A DNA stretch of 64,000 bases from an uncultured Candidatus Melainabacteria bacterium (GTDB lineage: Bacteria > Cyanobacteriota > Vampirovibrionia > Gastranaerophilales > Gastranaerophilaceae): contig CAKVLL010000001.1 in assembly GCA_934757255.1 (NCBI GenBank), forward strand, positions 52,920 to 116,919, in the 5' to 3' direction. The notes under the pieces were generated by a model that was given only the letters and a program-made list of their open reading frames with translations, did not search any database and had not been told where the DNA came from. How positions within the stretch are numbered: position 1 is the first letter of the stretch; each line of letters begins with the position of its first letter. Below, piece after piece: positions 25,411-34,300 of the stretch. The translations under genes were made by a program, and so were the position numbers.

Positions 25411-25926
25411 ATGAATTTCGATGTATCAAGCATAAACTTTATGGGACATAAAAATCCTAAATTACATTTAAGAAGAAAACAGTTAAAAAATTTAAAACTT
25501 CAAGAAACTAAATTAAAAAACAATTGTGAAATGCTTAAAAATAATTGTAAATCACTTGAGCATATTTACAACGAAGTTTCAACTCTTGCGCCAGACAATC
25601 CAAATGCTCCAAAAGTTACTGAACTTTACAAATTAAAATTTGATATGCAACACAGTTTTATTTACGGTTCATACAAAGATTACAAAAATGCACGTATAAA
25701 ATATGCCGAAGAAGCAATGAAAAACAAAGACTTGTTAAAATATGTTAAACAACCGATAAAATTTAGAGGTCCAATTTCTCTATTTTCTAAAATTGGTTTT
25801 AACATGATGAAAAATTCATTTCTTGACAAATTTAGAAAACATACACCTGCAGAAAATGAACTAACAGAATTTTACAAAGAAACCATAAAACAAAACGACT
25901 TAAAACGTTCGCTGAAATTAGACTAA
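25411..25926 (+). CDS. Lineage-type hypothetical protein with NFMG motif
   Basis: 171 residues, basic, helical, no signal peptide. It begins MNFDVSSINFMGHKNPKL, showing the [NS]F[KMQ][GA] pattern at residues 9-12, then an N-terminal coiled-coil-like stretch rich in Lys, Leu and Asn. AAAAGGAG precedes the ATG. It lies downstream of murF, probably in one transcript, and its stop is one base from the convergent rel stop. Function not recognised. Confidence 0.65.
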   Translation: MNFDVSSINFMGHKNPKLHLRRKQLKNLKLQETKLKNNCEMLKNNCKSLEHIYNEVSTLAPDNPNAPKVTELYKLKFDMQHSFIYGSYKDYKNARIKYAEEAMKNKDLLKYVKQPIKFRGPISLFSKIGFNMMKNSFLDKFRKHTPAENELTEFYKETIKQNDLKRSLKLD

Positions 25927-25927
25927 A

Positions 25928-28129
25928 TTATTTATTTGTGGTTTTCTTTTTGGCTCTTTTAACAGTCTTTTTAGTAAATTGTTGCGGTGAAGCGCTATAC
26001 GATGTTTGAATACGTTTTACGCTATAAACATCAGGCATGGATTGAATTGCAACCATAACTTTTCTTAATGTATCAATATTATCTAATTCAATTCCCAATT
26101 CAATAATACCTACTTTGCCTTTTGATTTAACATTTGCAGATGTAATATTTGTATTATTATCCGAAACAATCCCGATAACATCTTTTAGTAAGCCCATTTT
26201 CTCAGCGGTTTCAATTCTGATAGTTGTGCTATAAGTCTTATTAACGTTATTTCCTGACCAATGGATGTCTAAAAGTCTTTCAACTGGGATGTTTTCCAAC
26301 GTTTTGCAATCCAAACGATGTACCGTTACACCTTTTGAGCGAGTTACGACACCAACAATTGGTTCCCCAGGAATTGGAGAACAGCATCTCGCGAACGAAT
26401 ATAAAAGACCTTCCAAGCCGATAATATCTTTTTCAGATGCTTTTCGTGGTTTATGTTGAACAGTTGTTTCTTGCTTTTGAGGCTTTCTTAATTTGTTCAC
26501 AATCTTATTAACTGTTGTTTCACCATAACCTAAAGCTGCAAACAAATCGTCTGCGCTCACATAGTTCATTTGTTTTGCGACTTTGTCAAATTCGCCATTT
26601 TTTACGTATTCATCAAAAACAGTTTTTGTAAGTTCATGTTCAAGGTTCGCTTTACCGATATCAATATGGTCTTCACGTTTATTTTTCTTATACCATTGAC
26701 GTATTTTTGAAGCAGCTTGTTTAGTTACAACAAAATTTAACCAATCAAGACGTGGCGCTGCAACTTTCGAAGTCATAATCTCAATAATATCACCATTTTT
26801 CAACTTTGTATCAAGTTGTGCAATACGTCCGTTAATCAATGCTCCGACTGTTTTATGTCCAACATCAGAGTGAATACGATACGCAAAGTCAACAGGTGTT
26901 GCGCCCTGTGGAAGATCAATTACGTCACCACCGGGGGTGAATGCAAAAACTTGGTCAGAAAATAAATCTAATTTAACAGAATTTACATAATCTTCCGCGT
27001 TAGTTGTGTCTTTGTTGTATTCAACCAATTTTCTCATCCAAGAGAATTTAATATCTGAAGCCGAATCTGCTTTTTTTGAGCCTTTTTCTTTATATCTCCA
27101 ATGTGCAGCAATACCATATTCAGCAATTTCGTGCATTTCCCAAGTTCTAATTTGAACTTCCAAAGGTTTTTGGCGAGGACCAATTACAGATGTGTGCAAA
27201 GACTGGTACATGTTGCCTTTTGGCATTGCAATATAATCTTTGAAACGTCCAGGAATTGGCTTAAATTGTGAGTGAATAAGTCCAAGAACCTCGTAGCACT
27301 CTTTTTCCGTATCAACAATTACGCGAACGGCTGTAATGTCATATAAATCATGAAATGCGACATTTAATCTGCGCATTTTATTATAAATACTATAATAGTG
27401 CTTAGCACGCCCTGTAATTTGCGCGTTTATACCGCTTGCTTTAACGTCTTTTGAAATTTTATCAATCAAAAGCTTAACAGTCATTTCACGTTCAGCTTTT
27501 TTTTGAGAAACCAGTTGTGCAATTTCATAGTATTTATCAGGATGAAGATATTTTAATGATAAATCTTCAAGTTCTGCTTTAATTTTACCAACCCCTAAAC
27601 GGTTTGCGAGCGGTGCAAAAATATCTAAAGTTTCTTGCGCAATTCGCTGCTGTTTAACAGGTGTCATATAGTTTAGAGTTCGCATATTATGCAATCTATC
27701 AGCAAGTTTAAGAAGAATAATTCTTACATCACTTGCCATTGCAATAAACATGCGTCTAAAGTTTTCTGCTTGACGTTCTTCTGTTGATTTAAATTGCAAT
27801 TTACCCAGTTTTGTAACACCTTGAACGAGATTAAGCACATCCTCGCCAAAAAGTTCTTTTATTTCTTCCGGCTTTGTATCTGTATCTTCCAGAATATCGT
27901 GTAAAAAACCTGCCATAAGAGTGTGTTTATCGGCTCTTAAGCCTATTAAAATTTTTACAACTTCCATTGGATGAATAATATAAGGCTCTTCTGAAACTCT
28001 ATATTGTCCGGCGTGAAGTTTTTTTGCAAACTCAAATGCTTTTTCTAATTCTTCTATATCTTTTTCAGCATACTGTTGCTCTACTAATAAAGCTCTAATC
28101 TCGTCAAATGTAATTACAAATTGTTCCAT
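25928..28129 (-). CDS. rel: RelA/SpoT bifunctional (p)ppGpp synthetase/hydrolase
   Basis: 733 residues. HD hydrolase domain with KKLHAGQ, IIHPMEV and FLHDILEDTD (residues 39-84), synthetase domain with RVIVDTEKECYEVLG and the PKGNMYQSLHTSV segment, TGS domain (VFAFTPGGDVIDLPQGATPV), a CC/zinc-finger region (ARCCSPIPGEPIVG) and a C-terminal ACT domain. Intact HD residues indicate it can also degrade (p)ppGpp. The C-terminal tail is strongly basic. The start appears leaderless: TTGAAT, 17 bases, TATTAT, nine bases, ATG. Confidence 0.96.
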   Translation of the reverse strand: MEQFVITFDEIRALLVEQQYAEKDIEELEKAFEFAKKLHAGQYRVSEEPYIIHPMEVVKILIGLRADKHTLMAGFLHDILEDTDTKPEEIKELFGEDVLNLVQGVTKLGKLQFKSTEERQAENFRRMFIAMASDVRIILLKLADRLHNMRTLNYMTPVKQQRIAQETLDIFAPLANRLGVGKIKAELEDLSLKYLHPDKYYEIAQLVSQKKAEREMTVKLLIDKISKDVKASGINAQITGRAKHYYSIYNKMRRLNVAFHDLYDITAVRVIVDTEKECYEVLGLIHSQFKPIPGRFKDYIAMPKGNMYQSLHTSVIGPRQKPLEVQIRTWEMHEIAEYGIAAHWRYKEKGSKKADSASDIKFSWMRKLVEYNKDTTNAEDYVNSVKLDLFSDQVFAFTPGGDVIDLPQGATPVDFAYRIHSDVGHKTVGALINGRIAQLDTKLKNGDIIEIMTSKVAAPRLDWLNFVVTKQAASKIRQWYKKNKREDHIDIGKANLEHELTKTVFDEYVKNGEFDKVAKQMNYVSADDLFAALGYGETTVNKIVNKLRKPQKQETTVQHKPRKASEKDIIGLEGLLYSFARCCSPIPGEPIVGVVTRSKGVTVHRLDCKTLENIPVERLLDIHWSGNNVNKTYSTTIRIETAEKMGLLKDVIGIVSDNNTNITSANVKSKGKVGIIELGIELDNIDTLRKVMVAIQSMPDVYSVKRIQTSYSASPQQFTKKTVKRAKKKTTNK

Positions 28130-28135
28130 AATACA

Positions 28136-28141
28136 TTTATA
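28136..28141 (-). promoter_or_regulatory. Candidate -10 region, near-leaderless rel
   Basis: TATAAA sits six bases before the ATG; a TATTAT three bases further up has TTGAAT at 17-base spacing. No Shine-Dalgarno is visible. Confidence 0.45.
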
Positions 28142-28203
28142 ATAGTGTTTTTTTGTTAAGAATTCAAGTGCTTAAACGCAAAATCGTGCTTATAAAGGAG
28201 ATT

Positions 28204-28361
28204 ATTAAGTTGAAAGTTCGGTTAATGGAAAATTGAAAGTGGAAAATGGAAAATTATTTAAAATATTTTTAAAGTTAAATATGCTTTATATTAAACGTAT
28301 TTTATTTAAGCAATATCTAAAACAATTTTTCACTTTCAATTTTCCATTTTCCATTGATTAA
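28204..28361. repeat. Palindromic element with tandem-heptamer arms
   Basis: Left arm 28222-28255 reads as heptamers GGAAAAT, TGAAAGT, GGAAAAT, GGAAAAT after TTAAT. Right arm 28323-28361 is the inverted counterpart. The AT-rich core of about 66 bp resembles the octamer elements in design. The right arm overlaps the 3' end of the fic gene. GTTGAAAGTT flanks the left side (28209-28218). Confidence 0.75.
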
Positions 28362-28938
28362 ACCCTTCATAACTATAGCTTGCATCAATCCCTTTCATAT
28401 AAACATCTCTGTCGTTGACTTTATCCGTTAAAGCTTCTTTTAGTAATATTTTAATTTCAACGTCCTTTATAGGACTGCGTTCCATTGCTAGCAAATAATC
28501 TTCTTTATCCACTTTTGACCAGTCAACAACCTTGCCTAATTCGGTTTTTAAAATCAAATCAAGCCAAATTCTTGTACTTCTGCCATTACCTTCTCTAAAT
28601 GGGTGTGCAATATTCATCTCCACATATTTAGCAATAATTTCATCAAAATTGGATTGTGGCATTTTTTCAATGTTTTCAATAGCAGCATTCAAATACATCA
28701 GAGGTGCGAAGCGGAAATTACCTTTCGCAATATTTACATTTCTGATTTGTCCGGCAAAATCATATATTTCATCAAACAAATACTTGTGAATAGCGGACAA
28801 AGATTCGAAAGTTCCAGCTTGCATTTTATCTAACAAACCGAGTTCAAATAGCTGTAAAGCTTTTTTCTTGCTAATTTTTTCTTCTGCGTTTGCTAATTCC
28901 ACACTTGATTTAATTCCAAGCTTGTTTTCTAAAACCAT
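28336..28938 (-). CDS. Fic-family AMP-transferase-like protein
   Basis: About 200 residues. The core motif HPFREGNGRSTRIWLDL contains catalytic His, the Glu/Gly anion site and Arg; FDEIYDFAGQIRNVNI and FRFAP are typical of the flap region. Such proteins attach AMP (or other nucleotide parts) to targets, often as toxins. No inhibitory (S/T)xxxE(G/N) helix was found in it, and no antitoxin gene is adjacent. ATG 28938 has AAGGAG five bases before it; an in-frame GTG six bases earlier overlaps that site. The last residues WKMEN and the stop are encoded by the heptamer repeat arm. Confidence 0.88.
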   Translation of the reverse strand: MVLENKLGIKSSVELANAEEKISKKKALQLFELGLLDKMQAGTFESLSAIHKYLFDEIYDFAGQIRNVNIAKGNFRFAPLMYLNAAIENIEKMPQSNFDEIIAKYVEMNIAHPFREGNGRSTRIWLDLILKTELGKVVDWSKVDKEDYLLAMERSPIKDVEIKILLKEALTDKVNDRDVYMKGIDASYSYEGFNQWKMEN

Positions 28939-28990
28939 TACCACTCCTTTTGTAAGTTAATATGTTTATAATAAAGTCTTTTAGGCAAAA

Positions 28991-29016
28991 TTTCAACTAT
29001 CAACTTTCAACTTATT
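28991..29016. repeat. Heptamer repeat arm upstream of fic
   Basis: TTTCAACTATCAACTTTCAA is the inverted counterpart of the TTAAGTTGAAAGTT motif at 28205-28218, so fic lies between inverted copies. Confidence 0.6.
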
Positions 29017-29035
29017 AAACTGTTTAACTAGTGGA

Positions 29036-29064
29036 TTGTTCTTATCTTGAATTTGCGGTATATT
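29036..29064 (+). promoter_or_regulatory. Sigma70-type promoter of the CpaE-like gene
   Basis: TTGTTC at 29036-29041, 17-base spacer, TATATT at 29059-29064; ribosome site GAGG about 20 bases further on. Confidence 0.55.
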
Positions 29065-29091
29065 AAAAATAAGTAGAAGAAGAGGTTTTGT

Positions 29092-30243
29092 ATGCAAAAT
29101 ATTTCCAACATTTTTATTCTGGATAAAAATAAAAATTCTAGAGAAATCATAAAATCATACTTACAAGAAATTGATTATATAGGTGAAATAAATCTTTTTG
29201 ATGATTATATCGATGGTTACGAGGCTATAAAAAATGCTGATAATTCATCTATAGTAATAATGGACTTATCTACAAATGATGAAGCTGTAAAAGATATGGC
29301 ATCAAGAATTAAACTTTGTACACCCAAATTAATCATCACATCAACTGATTATTCTACAAGTTCTATTATAAATGCTTTCAAACTAGGCGCAAAAGATTTT
29401 TTACCCAAACCTATTCTTAAAGAAGACTTACTAAGAGTTGTATCAATTTTAGCAAATATTAATCAAGAAGATAATTCGCAATCTAAAATAATAACCATTT
29501 ATTCAAACAAAGGCGGTATAGGAAAAACTACAATTGCAGTAAATTTAGCAATGGAACTCGCGAAAGTAACTAAAGACAAAGTTGCATTAATAGATTTAAA
29601 TCTACAACTTGGCGATATCTCAACATTTTTAAACATTAATCCGACATTTGACGTAAATTATGTTATAAGGAATCTTGTGAACAAAGACGAAAGATCCTTA
29701 ATAAAAGCATTTGAAAAATATAAAGAAACATCCCTATACGTATTAGCCGACCCAAGCTATATAGAACAATCTGAAAGTATTACACCACAAGAAATTACAA
29801 GCCTTTTTGAAGCATTAAAAAAAGTTTTCTCATACATTATTGTTGACATGTCATCAAATATTGATGCAAATTCTCTAAAAATTCTCGATTGTTCTGATTG
29901 GATTTTATTTACAACAATAGTAAATATTCCAGCCATTAGAAATGCCCAAAGATGTTTAAATCTATTTGATTCCAGAAGATATCCAAAAGATAAGGTTAAA
30001 ATTATCGTAAACAGATATATGGAAAATGATGATATTAAAATTGAAGATATCGAGAATACGCTTTCTAGAAAAGTATATTGGAAAATCCCAAACAATTATT
30101 TCACAATAATGGAAGCAATTAACAAAGGGGTCTGCATATCAGAAGTTAACCAATCATCAAATATAGGCAATAATTTTAGAGATTTTGCAACAAAAATTTC
30201 TGATGATATTATTGAACAATCTGTTATGCAATATAGAGTTTAG
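29092..30243 (+). CDS. CpaE/TadZ-like receiver-ATPase fusion
   Basis: 383 residues. N-terminal response-regulator-like domain (residues 1-120: FILDKNKNSR, SSIVIMDLSTND, LGAKDFLPKPI) joined to a MinD/ParA ATPase with deviant Walker A NKGGIGKTTIAVNL (about residue 140) and ALIDLNLQLGDISTFL. This is the layout of CpaE/TadZ, which places Tad pilus machinery at the cell pole. The aspartate in MDLSTND could be the phosphorylation site. No other tad genes are adjacent. A membrane-protein gene follows after eight bases. Confidence 0.85.
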   Translation: MQNISNIFILDKNKNSREIIKSYLQEIDYIGEINLFDDYIDGYEAIKNADNSSIVIMDLSTNDEAVKDMASRIKLCTPKLIITSTDYSTSSIINAFKLGAKDFLPKPILKEDLLRVVSILANINQEDNSQSKIITIYSNKGGIGKTTIAVNLAMELAKVTKDKVALIDLNLQLGDISTFLNINPTFDVNYVIRNLVNKDERSLIKAFEKYKETSLYVLADPSYIEQSESITPQEITSLFEALKKVFSYIIVDMSSNIDANSLKILDCSDWILFTTIVNIPAIRNAQRCLNLFDSRRYPKDKVKIIVNRYMENDDIKIEDIENTLSRKVYWKIPNNYFTIMEAINKGVCISEVNQSSNIGNNFRDFATKISDDIIEQSVMQYRV

Positions 30244-30251
30244 GAGAAATT

Positions 30252-31046
30252 ATGCTTACATATTTAAAAGAAAGTTTTCAAATAACTAACAAATATATTA
30301 TACTTGCAACACCACTAATTTTGTTTTCATTACTTTCAAGCCTGTATATTTTATTTTCTATGGGCGGAAACATTATAAGTTTATTAATCGCATTTATATT
30401 ATTTATATTAATGCTTGGTGCGTTTTTATCAGGCTGGTTTTTTATGATAAAAACTTGTATTTCAGATACAAATAACTCAGACCCAAATAATTTAATAAAA
30501 GAATTCCCTGCCGGAGTTGGAGAATATTTTCTACCAGTCTTAGGTATGATGTTCAATGTACTTGTTTTATCTTCAATTTTGATTTTCTGTTCATACATTA
30601 TAGGAAACAAACTTATTGGAGGAATAGGAATTACACCCCAAGATTTGTCCAAAGCCATGGAATCTTTAGCTACTCTAAAAACATTTCTAGCTTCTTTAGA
30701 CGAACAACAACTATTCAGATTAAACGCATGGAATCTTCTGCTATTTGCGACAATGTCTATTAATTACTTTTTGATAATGTTCTATTCACCGGCTTTGTTT
30801 TTCAAACAAAAGAATCCGTTCAAAGCTTTGATTATAGCAATTAAAGATTTGTTTAGCAAAAAATTCTTAACGAACTTTTTACTTTATTTAATCTTATTTG
30901 CGTCCTATTTTGTTCTTTCAATTATTTCAACACTTTTTGGCGCAAATGTTGTTATGCATTTTGTTATAACGTTGATTAATTTCTATTACTTAGTTTTTGT
31001 AGGAGTTTTAGTCTATAACTATTATCATCAAAATTTTGTAAAATAA
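30252..31046 (+). CDS. Polytopic membrane protein of unknown function
   Basis: 264 residues with about six transmembrane helices in two groups (residues 15-70 and 90-125, then 155-260). A loop of about 30 residues separates them. No family recognised. It begins eight bases after the CpaE-like gene with AGGAGAA overlapping that gene's stop region, so it is co-transcribed and may work with it. It converges with mlaE. Confidence 0.7.
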   Translation: MLTYLKESFQITNKYIILATPLILFSLLSSLYILFSMGGNIISLLIAFILFILMLGAFLSGWFFMIKTCISDTNNSDPNNLIKEFPAGVGEYFLPVLGMMFNVLVLSSILIFCSYIIGNKLIGGIGITPQDLSKAMESLATLKTFLASLDEQQLFRLNAWNLLLFATMSINYFLIMFYSPALFFKQKNPFKALIIAIKDLFSKKFLTNFLLYLILFASYFVLSIISTLFGANVVMHFVITLINFYYLVFVGVLVYNYYHQNFVK

Positions 31047-31061
31047 TTCTCTACATTTTAT

Positions 31062-31793
31062 TTACAGATAAAATACAAGATTTATCACAAAATCTGCAAG
31101 TAACATATAAACAGTTGAAAGTACTGCTGCTTTTGTAGTAGATTCACCAACGTCTTTTGCACCGCCTTTTGTGTTATAACCCTGTGTTGCACAAACTAGC
31201 GCTATCAATACGCCAAATACAAATCCCTTAAACAAGCTTATATAAATATCTCTCGTGCTCAACCAAAGCCAAACTGATGTAATATATCTTGATGGGTGCA
31301 AGTGAATAGTTGCGTTAGAAACCAACAATCCACCTAAAATTCCAACAACTTCTGCAATCAAAACGACCATTGGAACTGTAACAGCTGCTGCTAAAATTCG
31401 AGGTGCAAAATAATAACCGACAGGATCAACTTTCAAAGTCTTTATTGCATCAACTTGTGACGTTACTTGCATATTAGCAATCTCGGCAGAAATAGCAGTG
31501 CCTGCTCTGGCTCCGATAGCTAAAGCTACAAACCCAGGTGCAATTTCTCTAATCATTACAACAGCGATTGAACCGCCAACATAGGCTTCGGCTCCAGACA
31601 TCAAGAATTGTTTAGAAACCTGTATTGCAATAACTGCGGCTGAAACAAAGGCGATTACCAAAGAAATTACCAAAGAATCATAGCTTATAGAAGCAGCTTG
31701 TGCGATTACATGCTGCACGCGCGAGCGCCCTGTTACTAAATAAACAATACTTCTATAAAGATTTTCTACGCAATTTCCAAAGAATTTAATCAT
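31062..31793 (-). CDS. MlaE-family lipid ABC transporter permease
   Basis: 243 residues, five to six membrane helices. The block AVVMIREIAPGFVALAIGAR, then GTAISAEIANMQVTSQVDA and LKVDPVGYYFAPR, is diagnostic for MlaE/YrbE/TGD1 permeases, which move phospholipid between inner and outer membranes with an ATPase (MlaF) and an MCE protein (MlaD). Neither partner is adjacent. It starts 22 bases after comEC on the same strand with AAGGAA as ribosome site, so it may be co-transcribed with comEC. Confidence 0.93.
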   Translation of the reverse strand: MIKFFGNCVENLYRSIVYLVTGRSRVQHVIAQAASISYDSLVISLVIAFVSAAVIAIQVSKQFLMSGAEAYVGGSIAVVMIREIAPGFVALAIGARAGTAISAEIANMQVTSQVDAIKTLKVDPVGYYFAPRILAAAVTVPMVVLIAEVVGILGGLLVSNATIHLHPSRYITSVWLWLSTRDIYISLFKGFVFGVLIALVCATQGYNTKGGAKDVGESTTKAAVLSTVYMLLADFVINLVFYL

Positions 31794-31815
31794 AATCTAA
31801 TATTTCCTTAGGCAA

Positions 31816-34191
31816 TTATACTACACTTCTAAACTTTTTTCTTCTTATATCAAAAGAATAAATTTTAAAAACATTTTGATTAATCACGAATTTTATAGCA
31901 TTATTAACATCTGTTCTGAGAACCTTAGTTGTTTCTAAAAGTTTAAGTGTATAAATATTTGGGTGTCCAAACTTATTTTCTCCAACAGAAATAAGTGATA
32001 TTTTCGGATTTAAATATTTAACCATCTCTTCATCAACAACTTTAAGTCCGCCATGATGGCCGACTTTCAAAATAGTTATATTCCGTGGCAAAAAGGTTTT
32101 AAGTTTGCGGAAAGTATCAACGCCTGAATCACCAGTAAACAACATCGAAAAATCGCCATATCGCATAAGTGTGAGAATAGAAGCTTCATTATCATCTAAT
32201 TCAAAACTATTGGGAGAAATAAAGTTAGTTAGAGTCAAGCCGCATTCTTCAAAGATATTCTGATTATTTTCTGCCTGAATCAATTTAACCCCTTTAATTT
32301 CAGCAACATTATAAATCTCATTTGCAGCAATAGAGGTATGATTTAGAGAGTTTACATAAAGAGTTTTGACTTGCATACCATCCATTATATCAACAGCCCC
32401 ACCACAATGGTCATTGTCAAAATGCGTAACAATCAAAATATCAAGAGTTTTAATCCCTCTATCAAGCATATATTTAAGAATAAGCATCTCAGCTTGCGAC
32501 TTTCCCCCATTATAACCACTTTTTGCCGTATCTATCATTATATACTTATTATTAGGCGTTTTTATAAGAAAAGAATCCGCATTCCCCACGTCAAATGTCA
32601 AAATTTCCAGATTATTGTTTTTTATTGGAATAATTGAAACCAAAAGAACAGTTATTAAAATCGAAATTGCGACAATTAGTTTTTTCAAATATTTTTCTCT
32701 AATTTCACTATTAAAACAAGCAACGACAAGTAGCAAAATCAAATAATAAACCAGAATTTGAAAAATTGATGGATGAGTTGTTTGAATAGCAGAATTTGGT
32801 AAACATCCCCAAAAATCCGATATCCATACCAAAATTTTTAACAATGGACTTAATATAAAATCAAATATTTGACACACAAAATGGGGAGTTATTGGCGCAA
32901 TAAGTGAACTTATAAATCCACCAAAACTTATAACAGATAAGATTGGAACACTCATTATGTTTGCAAACACTGAATACAAACTAATATTGTTAAAGTAAAA
33001 AATTTGAATTGGAATCACCCAAAGTTGAGCAATTATAGGGATTGAAATCGTACCGACAAGCCAATTTATCAAGCGCTTTTGACTTCTTACAAGATAAGGA
33101 GTTGTAACTAAAAGTCCAAAAGTCACAACAAAAGATAATTGAAATCCGACATCATTGATATACATCGGATTATAAAGTAACATTATAAATGCGACAAAGG
33201 CTAAAAGTGCGATACTGTGTGCATCTCTATCAATAAGTTTTCCTAGAAGTACAAACACCAACATAAAAGTTGCTCTAACAACAGATGGCCCAAGTCCAGT
33301 CATAAGCGAATATATTAGCACCATTAGTATACAAAACGATATATTTACTTTGTAATTTACTCTAATCAGTGACAAAAAGAAATAAAAAAATGAAAATATA
33401 AACGCAACATTCATTCCCGATGCTGCCAAAATATGCAACAAACCGGAATTAATGAATGATTTTTTGATATTTTGAGGAGGAGAAACTGCGTCATCTCCAA
33501 AAACAATACCGCCCAAAATCTCTAAATAAGGCGAAGTTAAATAACTTGAATGCAGCGCAATAATTCTTTCTCTATGGTCATTAACTTTCTGCAAACATTT
33601 TTCTTTTAAAGATTTTTTTCCATCAAACTTTGAAAATTCTTTACCGTAAAATACAGAATACGTATCAAAATTTCTCAAATAATTACCATAATCAAATTGT
33701 GATGGGTTTCCGGCTTTAAAAGGAGTTGCAAGCCTTCCTGTTATTTTATATGAATCATAAACTTTTAGTTTTTCTGTAGAATTTAGTGTAACAAAAGTTT
33801 TTTCATTTTCAAATTCTTTAACCTCATTATCAGCTTCAAGTTTATCTACCTGAAAGAAAAACTTAGTTTTATCTTCGCCTTTTCTTTCAGGAATGCTAAG
33901 GACTTTTCCATAAATCGTCGAATTTATGGGCGCTAAATTTAAAAGTTCATCAGTAGATTTCATCCTTGAAGAAGTATTTATTATTCCAAGATAAAATATT
34001 AATATCCAAACTAATATGTATTTAAGGGGAAAAATTTCTAAAACTAGGGCAATAATTAGTAACAATGTAAAAATTATTGCAAATACAAAACTCAATCCGC
34101 TCAAGGTCGCAAACAGTGATAGAATGTAAATTCCAACTGTGAAAAACATTAGGATATTTTTATTTTGTGATAAGTTGAAAAGATTGAGCAT
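31816..34191 (-). CDS. comEC: DNA-uptake channel protein ComEC/Rec2
   Basis: 791 residues. N-terminal helices and OB-like DUF4131 region, Competence domain with LLHILAASGMNVAFIF (about residue 250) and ten or so membrane helices, then a C-terminal metallo-beta-lactamase domain with TFDVGNADSF, THFDNDHCGGA and KVGHHG. Complete length for the family. It carries single-stranded DNA across the inner membrane in natural transformation. With a pseudopilin gene in the same window this hints at competence. Confidence 0.95.
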   Translation of the reverse strand: MLNLFNLSQNKNILMFFTVGIYILSLFATLSGLSFVFAIIFTLLLIIALVLEIFPLKYILVWILIFYLGIINTSSRMKSTDELLNLAPINSTIYGKVLSIPERKGEDKTKFFFQVDKLEADNEVKEFENEKTFVTLNSTEKLKVYDSYKITGRLATPFKAGNPSQFDYGNYLRNFDTYSVFYGKEFSKFDGKKSLKEKCLQKVNDHRERIIALHSSYLTSPYLEILGGIVFGDDAVSPPQNIKKSFINSGLLHILAASGMNVAFIFSFFYFFLSLIRVNYKVNISFCILMVLIYSLMTGLGPSVVRATFMLVFVLLGKLIDRDAHSIALLAFVAFIMLLYNPMYINDVGFQLSFVVTFGLLVTTPYLVRSQKRLINWLVGTISIPIIAQLWVIPIQIFYFNNISLYSVFANIMSVPILSVISFGGFISSLIAPITPHFVCQIFDFILSPLLKILVWISDFWGCLPNSAIQTTHPSIFQILVYYLILLLVVACFNSEIREKYLKKLIVAISILITVLLVSIIPIKNNNLEILTFDVGNADSFLIKTPNNKYIMIDTAKSGYNGGKSQAEMLILKYMLDRGIKTLDILIVTHFDNDHCGGAVDIMDGMQVKTLYVNSLNHTSIAANEIYNVAEIKGVKLIQAENNQNIFEECGLTLTNFISPNSFELDDNEASILTLMRYGDFSMLFTGDSGVDTFRKLKTFLPRNITILKVGHHGGLKVVDEEMVKYLNPKISLISVGENKFGHPNIYTLKLLETTKVLRTDVNNAIKFVINQNVFKIYSFDIRRKKFRSVV

Positions 34192-34197
34192 ACAAGA

Positions 34198-34203
34198 ATT
34201 TTA
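34198..34203 (-). promoter_or_regulatory. Candidate extended -10 box, leaderless comEC
   Basis: TGCTAAAAT ends six bases before the ATG and no Shine-Dalgarno is visible. A TTGACA further upstream (about 34245-34250) could serve another promoter giving a short leader. Confidence 0.4.
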
Positions 34204-34300
34204 GCATAAAAGCTTTTTGGATAAATATTTTACTTATTGTCTATTGTCAAAAGTATTATTTGTTTATATAATATATAGGAAAATATTTCAGGTGCAAATA

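Noticed and set aside
34217..34300. Extension of lysC upstream
   Set aside because: Homology starts at KDIIVQKFGG and the AGGTG site supports ATG 34301.
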